NCBI RefSeq assembly: GCF_022288825.1
Contig: NZ_JAKOOW010000009.1
Coordinates: forward strand, 69,635 to 85,558
Direction of reading: 5' to 3'
Length of the DNA stretch: 15,924 nt
From: Kingella pumchi
GTDB taxonomy: Bacteria; Pseudomonadota; Gammaproteobacteria; Burkholderiales; Neisseriaceae
Of this stretch, positions 1-6,127 are shown piece after piece (the stretch's first letter is position 1; each line of letters opens with the position of its first letter). Position numbers and translations under genes: made by a program. The notes below the pieces were generated by a model. That model had not been told where the DNA came from and ran no database searches. It saw nothing but the letters and a program-made list of their open reading frames with translations.

Positions 1-21
1 GAATTTGAATTGTTGGGTCAT
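1..21 (-). CDS. Start of an unidentified early-operon gene (5' end only)
   Basis: Seven codons are visible (MTQQFKF), running off the left edge on the minus strand. The start is supported by a GGAGAA Shine-Dalgarno motif at 27-32, five bases before the ATG. It lies downstream of replication gene A in the same direction, so it probably belongs to the same operon. Nothing can be said about its function from seven residues. A one-mismatch DUS (46-57) lies between it and gene A. Confidence 0.5.
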
Positions 22-60
22 GTTGATTCTCCGTTGGTTTGGGTTTTCAGGCTGCCCTTA

Positions 61-2427
61 TCAGGCATCCCAGCTGTTACTGTCTAAATCCTGCTCCGCC
101 CATGATGCGAGCAGGGTGTCGGTTTGTTTGACCAGATCGCAGGCGTCGGCCAAAACGCTGTAAGTGCTGTCGTATGTTTGGGGCTGCGGCCAGCGGTGCG
201 GTCGGATTTTGGGCATCTGAATCTCAGCAGGCCGGTCGGTTTTGCGCTGCCACACCGGCGGCATCATGCTGTCGAGCATGGCGATGTAGTCGCGCATGGC
301 TATGCGTGTATCGCTTGCCAGCCGCTGTTTCTCGCTTTCCTGCTGCGCCTGCACCATTACTTCCCAGCGCAAAGCCGGATCGGCAAGCGGCAGTAATGGC
401 TGGTCTAATCCGCGCAAAGCACTTCGGCACAGTTCCAAATCCATCTCCAACACCCTTATAAGTGTCGGGTTTTCCGCAAAATCCAATTCCTGCTCAAGGT
501 CATTGACCTGTTTCAGCAAGTCATGGCGGCGTTTGCGCTTGATTTCGTCATCCGATAAGGCTGCCCGCTCTGTTTTTCTTAACGTTTCTTTACTGTTTCC
601 GCCGTTTTCAGTCTGCCGCGTCGATTCCGTACAGTTATTGACACCAGTCCAAGCGGCCGCTGTGCGGCCGTTTGCCGAAGCTCCATCCGTTGCCTGCTGC
701 CCTGCGGCATAGGCGATTACCCACTCGTGTATGCGGCTGATTTTGACGGTACCGGTTTCGGCATCCAGCACGCCGCGTATTTCCGCGCCGCGCGGTTCGC
801 CGTAGGCATTGGCGTGGCCGCCGTCTTCTTTGTATAGACGGATGGCCATTTCGTCGCGCTTGGCCAGCACGCCGCCCATCAGCACGACAAACTTCGCCCA
901 GTCGCCACGGTCTGCGGCCTGCGCGGCCAAAATCAGGTTTTCTTCGGCGTCTTCAGTCATGCCTTCGCGGCGCAGTTCGCGCCACACGCTCACCGGCGGC
1001 CCACCCACCTGCTGAAACTGGCGGATGCCGTGGATGGATGCCCACGCCATCACCCGCTGGGCGGCGTCGGTGGCGGCCGTGCCCCATGCTTCGTCGGTAT
1101 CGCCGATGCTCTCGCCGAAAGCGTTTTCGCCGTCGATGTTTTTCGATATGTATTTGGCGATATAGCCTGCCGCGCTGCCGATGTTCCAGTTGATTTTCTT
1201 AAACAGCACGCGGGCGCTGACCTTGTGATAGGTTTTCCAATCCGGCTCCCGCCAAAAATCCGCTTCCATCACCGCATCCGAGAGCAGCGATTTGAGCGTC
1301 GGCACGGCGTCGCCGCGCGCTAAGCAGGCAGCCTGAACGGCGCGGGCGTGCTGCTGCGCCGCTTTTTTGCTGACAAAGTAGTCCAGCCCCAATTCGGCAC
1401 GGTCGTCGCGCACGGCATAGCGGGCGACGATACGGCGGAAAGTACGTCGGTGGCACTCGGGCATAAAAAACAGCCCGTGCCAGTGCGGACATCCGTCGTG
1501 ATGCGGTTCGGCCACGCGGAAGCCGTAAATCTCCACCCCTTCGCGCTTGAGTGCCGCGCGGATTTGCGCCCATACCTTTTGCAGGTATTCGGCGGCATCG
1601 CGCGGACTGCTGCCGTCGTATTTATTGTTTTCTGCGCCGTTTTTGCGGTGGGCGCGGTGGAAACGGCTGGGGCAGGTAATGGTGATAAATTCGCCGACGT
1701 CGCCGTTGACCTGGGCGCAAAACTCAAAGCCCGCAATGCGCGTCATCAGTTCGGCCTTGCGGATTTTCGGATTGGCCAGCGACTTTTCCACCAGCTCGCT
1801 TAGGGCAAATTCCTGCCCCATCTCGTTAATCATCTTCAAGGTGGCCAGCAGTGCCTGATTACGGCGTCGCTGGCTCTGCCAGCGGGCAAAGCCGTCGTCG
1901 CTCACATACAGGTCTCGGCGACTGTTGACCAGATTCAGATCGCGGCGGGCAACCGCTTCCAGGCTGCGCCGCACATTGCGGCGCAGAAAGCCGCGCCACC
2001 ATTTCTCCGCCTGCAGGCGGTTGCTGATGCCGTGCAGCCATTTACGTTTGATTTGTTCGGCAAACACCGCTTCACAGTCCACACCGTGCTGATGGGCGGC
2101 GCGCATCATTTGCTCGGTATTCCAGCCGCGCATGGCGCGCTCGCGGAACTTTGCTGCCAGCCGTTCGGCTTCGGCGCAGATTTCGCCGTCGCCCACCGAC
2201 AAATCCCAGTCGACCTTAAGCTTGGCGGTTTCGCACCGGATACGGCTAAGCGCAGACGACAACCAGCCGTCGGCCTTTTCCCGCCATTCGTATTTTTCCG
2301 TTTGCGCAATCCGCTGCCAGCGTCTGCCCGCTGCCGCACCCATTTTCGGCGGCAGCTGGGCAAGACGCGGCGCCACCCAGTACTGATAGGCGGCGTCGAT
2401 ATCGGCGGAGCGGTCGGATAGATACAT
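61..2427 (-). CDS. A: P2-type replication initiation endonuclease (gpA family)
   Basis: This 788-residue protein matches the phage GPA family, close to the size of P2 gpA. These proteins nick the phage origin and start rolling-circle-type replication in the cytoplasm. A HUH metal-binding motif reads PHWHG at residues 314-318. It is followed by the paired catalytic tyrosines Y422 and Y426 in GYIAKYISKN, and by the conserved stretch IRQFQQVGGPP near 468-478. The N-terminal 230 residues are basic and helix-rich; the C-terminal 300 are charged and less conserved. The ATG at 2427 has no Shine-Dalgarno motif. A DUS lies directly before it, and the stop of the upstream 44-residue gene is in the same frame only five codons earlier, so translational coupling is likely. 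An exact DUS also lies inside the gene (1326-1337). In P2 the origin lies within gene A; I cannot locate it here. Confidence 0.93.
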   Translation of the reverse strand: MYLSDRSADIDAAYQYWVAPRLAQLPPKMGAAAGRRWQRIAQTEKYEWREKADGWLSSALSRIRCETAKLKVDWDLSVGDGEICAEAERLAAKFRERAMRGWNTEQMMRAAHQHGVDCEAVFAEQIKRKWLHGISNRLQAEKWWRGFLRRNVRRSLEAVARRDLNLVNSRRDLYVSDDGFARWQSQRRRNQALLATLKMINEMGQEFALSELVEKSLANPKIRKAELMTRIAGFEFCAQVNGDVGEFITITCPSRFHRAHRKNGAENNKYDGSSPRDAAEYLQKVWAQIRAALKREGVEIYGFRVAEPHHDGCPHWHGLFFMPECHRRTFRRIVARYAVRDDRAELGLDYFVSKKAAQQHARAVQAACLARGDAVPTLKSLLSDAVMEADFWREPDWKTYHKVSARVLFKKINWNIGSAAGYIAKYISKNIDGENAFGESIGDTDEAWGTAATDAAQRVMAWASIHGIRQFQQVGGPPVSVWRELRREGMTEDAEENLILAAQAADRGDWAKFVVLMGGVLAKRDEMAIRLYKEDGGHANAYGEPRGAEIRGVLDAETGTVKISRIHEWVIAYAAGQQATDGASANGRTAAAWTGVNNCTESTRQTENGGNSKETLRKTERAALSDDEIKRKRRHDLLKQVNDLEQELDFAENPTLIRVLEMDLELCRSALRGLDQPLLPLADPALRWEVMVQAQQESEKQRLASDTRIAMRDYIAMLDSMMPPVWQRKTDRPAEIQMPKIRPHRWPQPQTYDSTYSVLADACDLVKQTDTLLASWAEQDLDSNSWDA

Positions 2428-2442
2428 TTCAGGCAGCCTGAA

Positions 2443-2577
2443 TCAGCGCAGCGTGTAATCGTCTTTGCCGAATGCGGCAAGCAGGGTCGAATAGATGCTT
2501 AGTGCAGCCAGCAGCAGCACGGCGGAGCCGGCAGCGGCGCTGGCGAGATACCAGATAAATTCGGCGACAGCTTTCAT
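2443..2577 (-). CDS. 44-residue single-span membrane protein
   Basis: This short gene encodes 44 residues beginning MKAVAEFIWYLASAAAG. A hydrophobic segment covers about residues 8-36, followed by a short charged tail ending DDYTLR. The start is supported by AAAGGAC seven bases upstream of the ATG. Its TGA is five codons upstream of, and in frame with, the ATG of replication gene A, with only a DUS between them, so the two genes are probably translationally coupled. It has no recognisable family. A small inner-membrane protein could be a lysis or exclusion accessory, but its position in the replication operon does not settle this. Confidence 0.65.
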   Translation of the reverse strand: MKAVAEFIWYLASAAAGSAVLLLAALSIYSTLLAAFGKDDYTLR

Positions 2578-2601
2578 TGTTTTGTCCTTTGGTTTTAAGT
2601 T

Positions 2602-3111
2602 TTAATGGATCAGCTCGATTTGTTCGTATGCGACGCTGATTAAAAATTCCGGCCGATGTTCGCCGTCGGCTGCCACCAGATAGCTGGCAGCGACGCGCTC
2701 GGACAAGCCGACTATCGTTCCTGATTTTTTCAGGCTGCCGAAGCGGTAAACGACTTTGGTGCCCAGCGGGTGAGGCGGCCGGATATCGTTTTCCTGCGCC
2801 CATATTCTTTGCGCCTGTTCCACTTCGTCGCAGACAAAAAGTCTCATGTAGTGGAGCGTTTCCACGGCATCGGCAGACAGATACCAATGCGGCAGCTTGT
2901 CCAATTCAAGCGCCAGGCGGTAGCCGTCCGGAACTGTGCTGTCTAATCTGATAACGGCATCGGCTAAGTCATCGACAATCCTGTCCGGCCGCTGTGAAGC
3001 GCCACAGATCAGCCACGAATGCGCATAGATGTCGGCAAATTTTTCGGCAGCATGGCGGGCGCTTTCAGCGCTTAAGCGCGGGCGCGGCGGGTCATATCTG
3101 ATTTTTTCCAT
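2602..3111 (-). CDS. Early-operon protein of unknown function (169 residues)
   Basis: I do not recognise this 169-residue soluble protein. The chosen start, MEKIRYDPPRPRL, has GGGAG before the ATG. It begins two bases after the stop of the upstream gene, so the two are tightly coupled. An ATG 14 codons further upstream would overlap that gene and is less likely. The first 115 residues look helical and acidic. The last 55, from PLGTKVVYRFGSLKKSGTIV, look like a small beta-barrel that might bind nucleic acid or protein; that is inference from the residue pattern. A one-mismatch DUS (2729-2740) lies within it and encodes RFGSLKK. Confidence 0.75.
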   Translation of the reverse strand: MEKIRYDPPRPRLSAESARHAAEKFADIYAHSWLICGASQRPDRIVDDLADAVIRLDSTVPDGYRLALELDKLPHWYLSADAVETLHYMRLFVCDEVEQAQRIWAQENDIRPPHPLGTKVVYRFGSLKKSGTIVGLSERVAASYLVAADGEHRPEFLISVAYEQIELIH

Positions 3112-3113
3112 GC

Positions 3114-3416
3114 CTACTCCCAAACCATATTGACCGTCGGGTCTTCTTCCCATGCGGCCTGCCGCTGCCGCTCAAGCTCGGCAAAAGCGCAGTCTTCCTG
3201 CCGCTGTCGCACGGCAATCCAGCGGTCGGGTTCGGCTTCCGGATTGGGCAGCACGAGATTGCTGCAGCCTTGCGGCATAGCGGTTTTAAGCGCCACGGCG
3301 CTCGGCTGGTGTGCAGCATCCGTTTGGGTAGCCGCTTGGCTTTCAGGCAGCCTGAAAACCAGCAGGGCGGCAAGTGCCAGCGCAGCGGCCAGCAGGCTGA
3401 ATAATTTAAATTTCAT
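3114..3416 (-). CDS. Small secreted or membrane-anchored protein (100 residues)
   Basis: The protein begins MKFKLFSLLAAALALAALLV. This is a short basic N-terminus and a hydrophobic core to about residue 20, then FRLPESQA, which could be a signal-peptidase I site. The remaining 72 residues would be periplasmic, with cysteines C51 and C76 that could form a disulfide. There is no lipobox, so it is not an obvious lipoprotein. The start is supported by GGAGAA directly upstream. The gene overlaps the end of the upstream gene by 11 bases and abuts the downstream one. An exact DUS (3345-3356) lies inside and encodes the FRLPES junction. The family is unknown to me. An envelope protein in an early phage operon might affect superinfection or lysis timing, which is inference. 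Confidence 0.7.
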   Translation of the reverse strand: MKFKLFSLLAAALALAALLVFRLPESQAATQTDAAHQPSAVALKTAMPQGCSNLVLPNPEAEPDRWIAVRQRQEDCAFAELERQRQAAWEEDPTVNMVWE

Positions 3417-3657
3417 TTCTCCACTCTCCATTGCGTGAAAGTTTGTCCAAAAGTCCGGCAACATAGGCTGCCAGTTTGTCTTCGCCCATTTCGCTCAAGG
3501 CAACGTGCATACCGGCGAGCCGCCAGCCTGCTCGTTCGGCACGCTGGCCGCTGATGCCGTCGTGGGCGTTTTCGGCGGCATCCAGCGCTTCGCGGTAGGT
3601 TTTATTGGCGCGGACTTTGAGACGCTGCGCGGTTGGATTGGCGTGCATTTCGTACAT
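3406..3657 (-). CDS. Small helical protein of unknown function (83 residues)
   Basis: This 83-residue, mostly helical protein begins MYEMHANPTAQRL and carries alanine-rich helices. It has no signal peptide or membrane segment and I recognise no family. The first ATG is supported by AGGAA just upstream. That start places its first 56 bases inside the 3' end of the upstream 171-residue gene in another frame. Starting at the internal Met4 would shorten the overlap to 47 bases. The 3' end overlaps the next gene by 11 bases. The close packing indicates one operon with coupled translation. Confidence 0.65.
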   Translation of the reverse strand: MYEMHANPTAQRLKVRANKTYREALDAAENAHDGISGQRAERAGWRLAGMHVALSEMGEDKLAAYVAGLLDKLSRNGEWRNEI

Positions 3658-4117
3658 TTCCTATCTCCCGTTGGAGTTTCTGTAAAAAGTTGAGTTTGAC
3701 TTCCGGCTGCACCGCTGCCACGCCCAAGCGGCGGGCGGTGGTTTTGGCTTCGACGATGCGGTCGTCTATCTTGGCCAGCAGCAGGGCGATTTCCGGCAGC
3801 AGCAGGCGGGGCAAATCCAACTCGGCATTCAGCGCCACGGTATTGGCCTGCTGCGCCATCTTGATAATTGCCCGGCACTGCATCTGCATGGTGCGGATGG
3901 CTTCGGTTTGGCTGGGTGTCAGCAGGCGTTTGCCGTTTGGCGCTGCCCGTATGGCGGTGCGGTCTCGGCAGTCGCCTTGGTTTACACTGCGGCAAAACTC
4001 GCGCCATCTGCCGCTGCTCTCCTGCAGTTTTTTATCGATTTGGGAGCGGGCGGCCAGATAGGCTTTGCTGTATTTGCTCTTTTTGACCTGCATTTCATTT
4101 TGTTGTTTTTCAATCAT
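3602..4117 (-). CDS. Early-operon protein of unknown function (171 residues)
   Basis: This is a basic, helical cytoplasmic protein without membrane segments. It begins MIEKQQNEMQVKKSKYSKAY, with lysine/arginine-rich ends and a central helical region around LLLPEIALLLAKIDDRIVEA. The start at 4117 is chosen because AAAGGAAA precedes it at good spacing; an ATG 16 codons upstream lacks this support, and Met9 is a possible alternative. The length and charge pattern would suit a nucleic-acid-binding accessory of replication, but I cannot assign a family. Its last 18 codons overlap the next gene, an unusually long overlap for this compact operon. Confidence 0.7.
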   Translation of the reverse strand: MIEKQQNEMQVKKSKYSKAYLAARSQIDKKLQESSGRWREFCRSVNQGDCRDRTAIRAAPNGKRLLTPSQTEAIRTMQMQCRAIIKMAQQANTVALNAELDLPRLLLPEIALLLAKIDDRIVEAKTTARRLGVAAVQPEVKLNFLQKLQREIGNVRNARQSNRAASQSPRQ

Positions 4118-4154
4118 TTTTATTTCCTTTCGCCAAATTCGGGATGCAAAAAGT

Positions 4155-4183
4155 CCCGCCTGCATGTTTGCAGGGCGTTTTTT
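4155..4183. terminator. Stem-loop with T tracts on both sides, downstream of ogr-like gene
   Basis: The arms CCTGCA (4159-4164) and TGCAGG (4169-4174) form a stem that can be extended to GCC/GGGC with a bulge, around a TGTT loop. On the plus strand it is followed by six T. On the minus strand it is followed, after GGGAC, by five T. For the leftward operon it would sit between the Ogr-like gene and the following unknown gene and could attenuate transcription. No plus-strand gene feeds into it. Strength is uncertain because the stem is short. Confidence 0.4.
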
Positions 4184-4192
4184 CAGGCTGCT

Positions 4193-4486
4193 TTAAAACA
4201 GTTGTCCGTCGATATTGGCCGGCGCGGCGAGAAACTCGGCATCCACTTCCGGCGGCAGCGCAGCGTCGGCATATTTTTTCGATGGCGGCGACGTGGTGCG
4301 GGTAATCTCAAACATCCCCACGCCCGTCCAGCCGCACAGCATATTGGTGCATTGCAGATAGTGCTGGCGGGTCAGCCGCGTAACGCGCTCGCTGGTCAGC
4401 GTGATGCATGCCGAGCCGCAGGCAGGGCAGACAACCGAAACGCGAAAGCGCCCGGCGATATTTTGGTTTCTATTCTTGAGCGCCAT
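4193..4486 (-). CDS. ogr: Ogr/Delta-type zinc-finger late transcription activator
   Basis: This 97-residue protein carries the Ogr/Delta zinc-binding pattern. The first cysteine pair is in CPACG (C20, C23), then comes YLQC (C46), then NMLCGW (C51). Aromatic and charged residues and a PP motif follow, as in P2 Ogr and P4 Delta. Those proteins bind upstream of late promoters and recruit RNA polymerase through its alpha subunit, turning on capsid, lysis and tail genes. The start MALKNRN is chosen because it overlaps the end of the upstream gene by only 17 bases; its Shine-Dalgarno motif is weak. In P2, ogr follows gene D at the end of the late operon. Here it lies in the early operon, so it should be made before late genes are needed. 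Confidence 0.8.
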   Translation of the reverse strand: MALKNRNQNIAGRFRVSVVCPACGSACITLTSERVTRLTRQHYLQCTNMLCGWTGVGMFEITRTTSPPSKKYADAALPPEVDAEFLAAPANIDGQLF

Positions 4487-4925
4487 TGCCGAACACCCGG
4501 TCGGTTTCGACCACAATGCCCATCAGCTCCGACACCGCTGCATGGCACCGCTGCCACAGCGCCGCTTTTTCGCGGCGGCTGATGCGCCCGTCCGCCGTAG
4601 CCTGCCGCCATGTATCGGCAAACTGCCCGAGCTTGGCCACCGCCGATACAAAGTTCTCGGCAATATCGGTGCCCGAGCTGGCTTCTTCCGGCAGTGGCAC
4701 AAACACACCGCCCGACTGGCAGGCCACCGCATCGGCAAAATGCGGCGTGCCGCACAGGCGCTGCAGCAGCATCGCTTCTTCGATGCTCAAGCGCTGGCCT
4801 TTGACCTGGTAGAGACGGTTTTCAAACGCCGGCAGCGTATAGCCCAAAGTGGCTGCCGCTGCGGCATGGCCGCCGTCGATCTGATTGGCCATCGTGCGGA
4901 TGGCCTGGTTGATTTCGGATTTCAT
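4470..4925 (-). CDS. YmfL/CII-like phage regulatory protein
   Basis: This 151-residue protein resembles the YmfL-type putative phage regulators. The N-terminal half fits a DNA-binding helical domain, with the segment GGHAAAAATLGYTLPAFENR at residues 18-37 followed by SIEEAMLLQRLCGTPHFADA. The C-terminal half is helical and probably serves oligomerisation. Related proteins in other prophages lie next to the Cro/Cox gene and are thought to work like CII or replication regulators. The start has AAAGGG eight bases upstream. It is the second gene of the leftward early operon, and its 3' end overlaps the Ogr-like gene. The family assignment is from pattern memory, so the exact role is uncertain. 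Confidence 0.65.
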   Translation of the reverse strand: MKSEINQAIRTMANQIDGGHAAAAATLGYTLPAFENRLYQVKGQRLSIEEAMLLQRLCGTPHFADAVACQSGGVFVPLPEEASSGTDIAENFVSAVAKLGQFADTWRQATADGRISRREKAALWQRCHAAVSELMGIVVETDRVFGNGAQE

Positions 4926-4969
4926 GGATTTGCCCTTTCACTCTTGGTTATGGAAAAACACCAAAGGGC

Positions 4970-5179
4970 TTAAGATGGCTGCACGGTTTCGGTGCTTGAA
5001 GCAATCATATTTTTTGCAACATTAAGCATATGAAACCGTGTAAAAGCAGAAACAGACATACCGACAGATTCGGCAGCCTGAATGATGATGCCCAACTCTT
5101 CCCGATTGCGCAGAGTTGACTGAATAGTTATGGCAGGTTTTCGAACAATGGTTCTTTCATTGACTTTTGATGTAAGCAT
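4970..5179 (-). CDS. Ribbon-helix-helix-like regulator in the Cro/Cox position
   Basis: This is the first gene of the leftward early operon. Its 69 residues fit a ribbon-helix-helix fold: a strand at PAITIQSTL (16-24), a helix REELGIIIQAAESVG (26-40), then SVSAFTRFHMLNVAKN (42-57). This resembles the DUF1778/TacA antitoxin pattern. P2 Cox and lambda Cro use helix-turn-helix folds, so an Arc/Mnt-style repressor here would be a different solution to the same switch. AAGGAG lies 11 bases before the ATG. A one-mismatch DUS (5071-5082) is inside the gene. It may repress the repressor promoter and its own. An antitoxin role is less likely because no toxin gene adjoins it. Confidence 0.65.
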   Translation of the reverse strand: MLTSKVNERTIVRKPAITIQSTLRNREELGIIIQAAESVGMSVSAFTRFHMLNVAKNMIASSTETVQPS

Positions 5180-5220
5180 TGTAAAATCAGCTCCTTGCTA
5201 CTTGAAACAAATTGAAAATA

Positions 5221-5278
5221 TGCGAATCGACAGCGCAAATATATTCTCAATTTTTTAATCATTCAAGCAATTTGCGAA
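5221..5278. promoter_or_regulatory. Candidate repressor operators in the divergent control region
   Basis: Three related short sites share a TTTGCG core: TGCGAA at 5221-5226, its inverted relative GCGCAAAT at 5233-5240, and TTTGCGAA at 5271-5278, the last within an imperfect AATT-centred palindrome. They bracket the leftward promoter: one lies just past the expected start, one on the -10, and one just upstream of the -35. This is the arrangement expected for operators of the CI-type repressor or of the RHH protein. Which protein binds is inference. I see no convincing rightward promoter for the repressor. Confidence 0.4.
5238..5266 (-). promoter_or_regulatory. Leftward early promoter
   Basis: Read on the minus strand, a -35 element TTGAAT (5261-5266) is followed by a 17-base spacer and the -10 element TATATT (5238-5243). 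Transcription would start near 5231, about 50 bases before the ATG of the RHH-like gene. This is a good sigma-70 promoter at the head of the early operon, and the candidate operators overlap it. Confidence 0.6.
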
Positions 5279-5299
5279 TTTATTTTATAAGGCTTTGTT

Positions 5300-6061
5300 T
5301 TGTCTAGTGATTTTTTTTACGGTGATACAGCGCACGATGTGTTTGAACGTTTGAAACACATCTTGCAGGCTGGCACTTCTAAAGAATTGGCGCATAAAGT
5401 TGGGATTTCTGAATCAGGGATTAGTAGCGCCATTAAACGCAATTCGGTTCCCTATGCGTTGTGCGCCCAGACTTCATTGACTACGGGCGTTCCTGTTGAC
5501 TGGATATTGTTCGGCGATGTAGATGGAAAAAATCATTATCGGACAATCAAAAGCGAATATTTGCAAAGAGCTTATGGGGCGGCCGATATAGATGCCAAAG
5601 AGCAGTTGGCAGAAATATTTGGAGATTCGCCGGAGTTTGACGATGCCGACGCGGTATGGGTGCCGCTGTATGACGTGGAAGTGAGTGCCGGCAGCGGCAT
5701 CGAGGTGTACGGCGAGCGGATTATCCAGCGCGTGCCCTTTGCCAAAAGCTGGCTGCATAGTGAAGGCTTGTACGCACGGCATCTGGCCTGCCTGCCGGTG
5801 CATGGCGACAGCATGGAGCCGACTCTGCAGCACGGCGACATTGTGCTGGTCAACCACGAAAAAACCCGTGGCGACGGTGTGTTTGTCATCCGCATGGGCA
5901 ACGCCCTGCGCGTCAAACGCCTGCAATGGCTGGCAAACGGCGATTTGCGCATCAGCTCGGACAATGCCATTTACGAGCCGGAGCAGGTCAATCCCGATGA
6001 CTTGGGCGATCAGTTCGCCATTCTCGGCGCCTGCCACACCCGGATTTCACGGGTGGGATAG
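5300..6061 (+). CDS. CI-type phage repressor with S24 self-cleavage domain
   Basis: This 253-residue repressor maintains lysogeny by binding the divergent control region. Residues 10-75 match the Phage_CI_repr N-terminal domain, with a helix-turn-helix around SKELAHKVGISESGISSAIK. Residues 120-250 form an S24/LexA-type domain: the scissile pair A130-G131 in SAGSG, catalytic S171 in GDSMEPT, and K206 in ALRVKRL, with spacing like that of LexA. RecA-stimulated cleavage and SOS induction are therefore expected, unlike P2 C, which is short and not cleaved. The start is TTG at 5300 with AAGG eight bases upstream; no in-frame ATG precedes the HTH, and the next alternative, GTG at 5339, would remove the N-terminus. 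An 8-T run lies at codons 4-7 (5311-5318). Confidence 0.88.
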   Translation: MSSDFFYGDTAHDVFERLKHILQAGTSKELAHKVGISESGISSAIKRNSVPYALCAQTSLTTGVPVDWILFGDVDGKNHYRTIKSEYLQRAYGAADIDAKEQLAEIFGDSPEFDDADAVWVPLYDVEVSAGSGIEVYGERIIQRVPFAKSWLHSEGLYARHLACLPVHGDSMEPTLQHGDIVLVNHEKTRGDGVFVIRMGNALRVKRLQWLANGDLRISSDNAIYEPEQVNPDDLGDQFAILGACHTRISRVG

Positions 6062-6127
6062 TTATTTTGTATTTTCGCCTGCGTTTGCGGGCTTTTATTT
6101 TGTCGTTGTGCTTTTGAGGCGTTTTAA

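Noticed and set aside
1199..1803. Long plus- and minus-strand frames overlapping gene A
   Set aside because: They are alternate-frame shadows in a GC-rich gene. Gene A carries the family motifs and is continuous.
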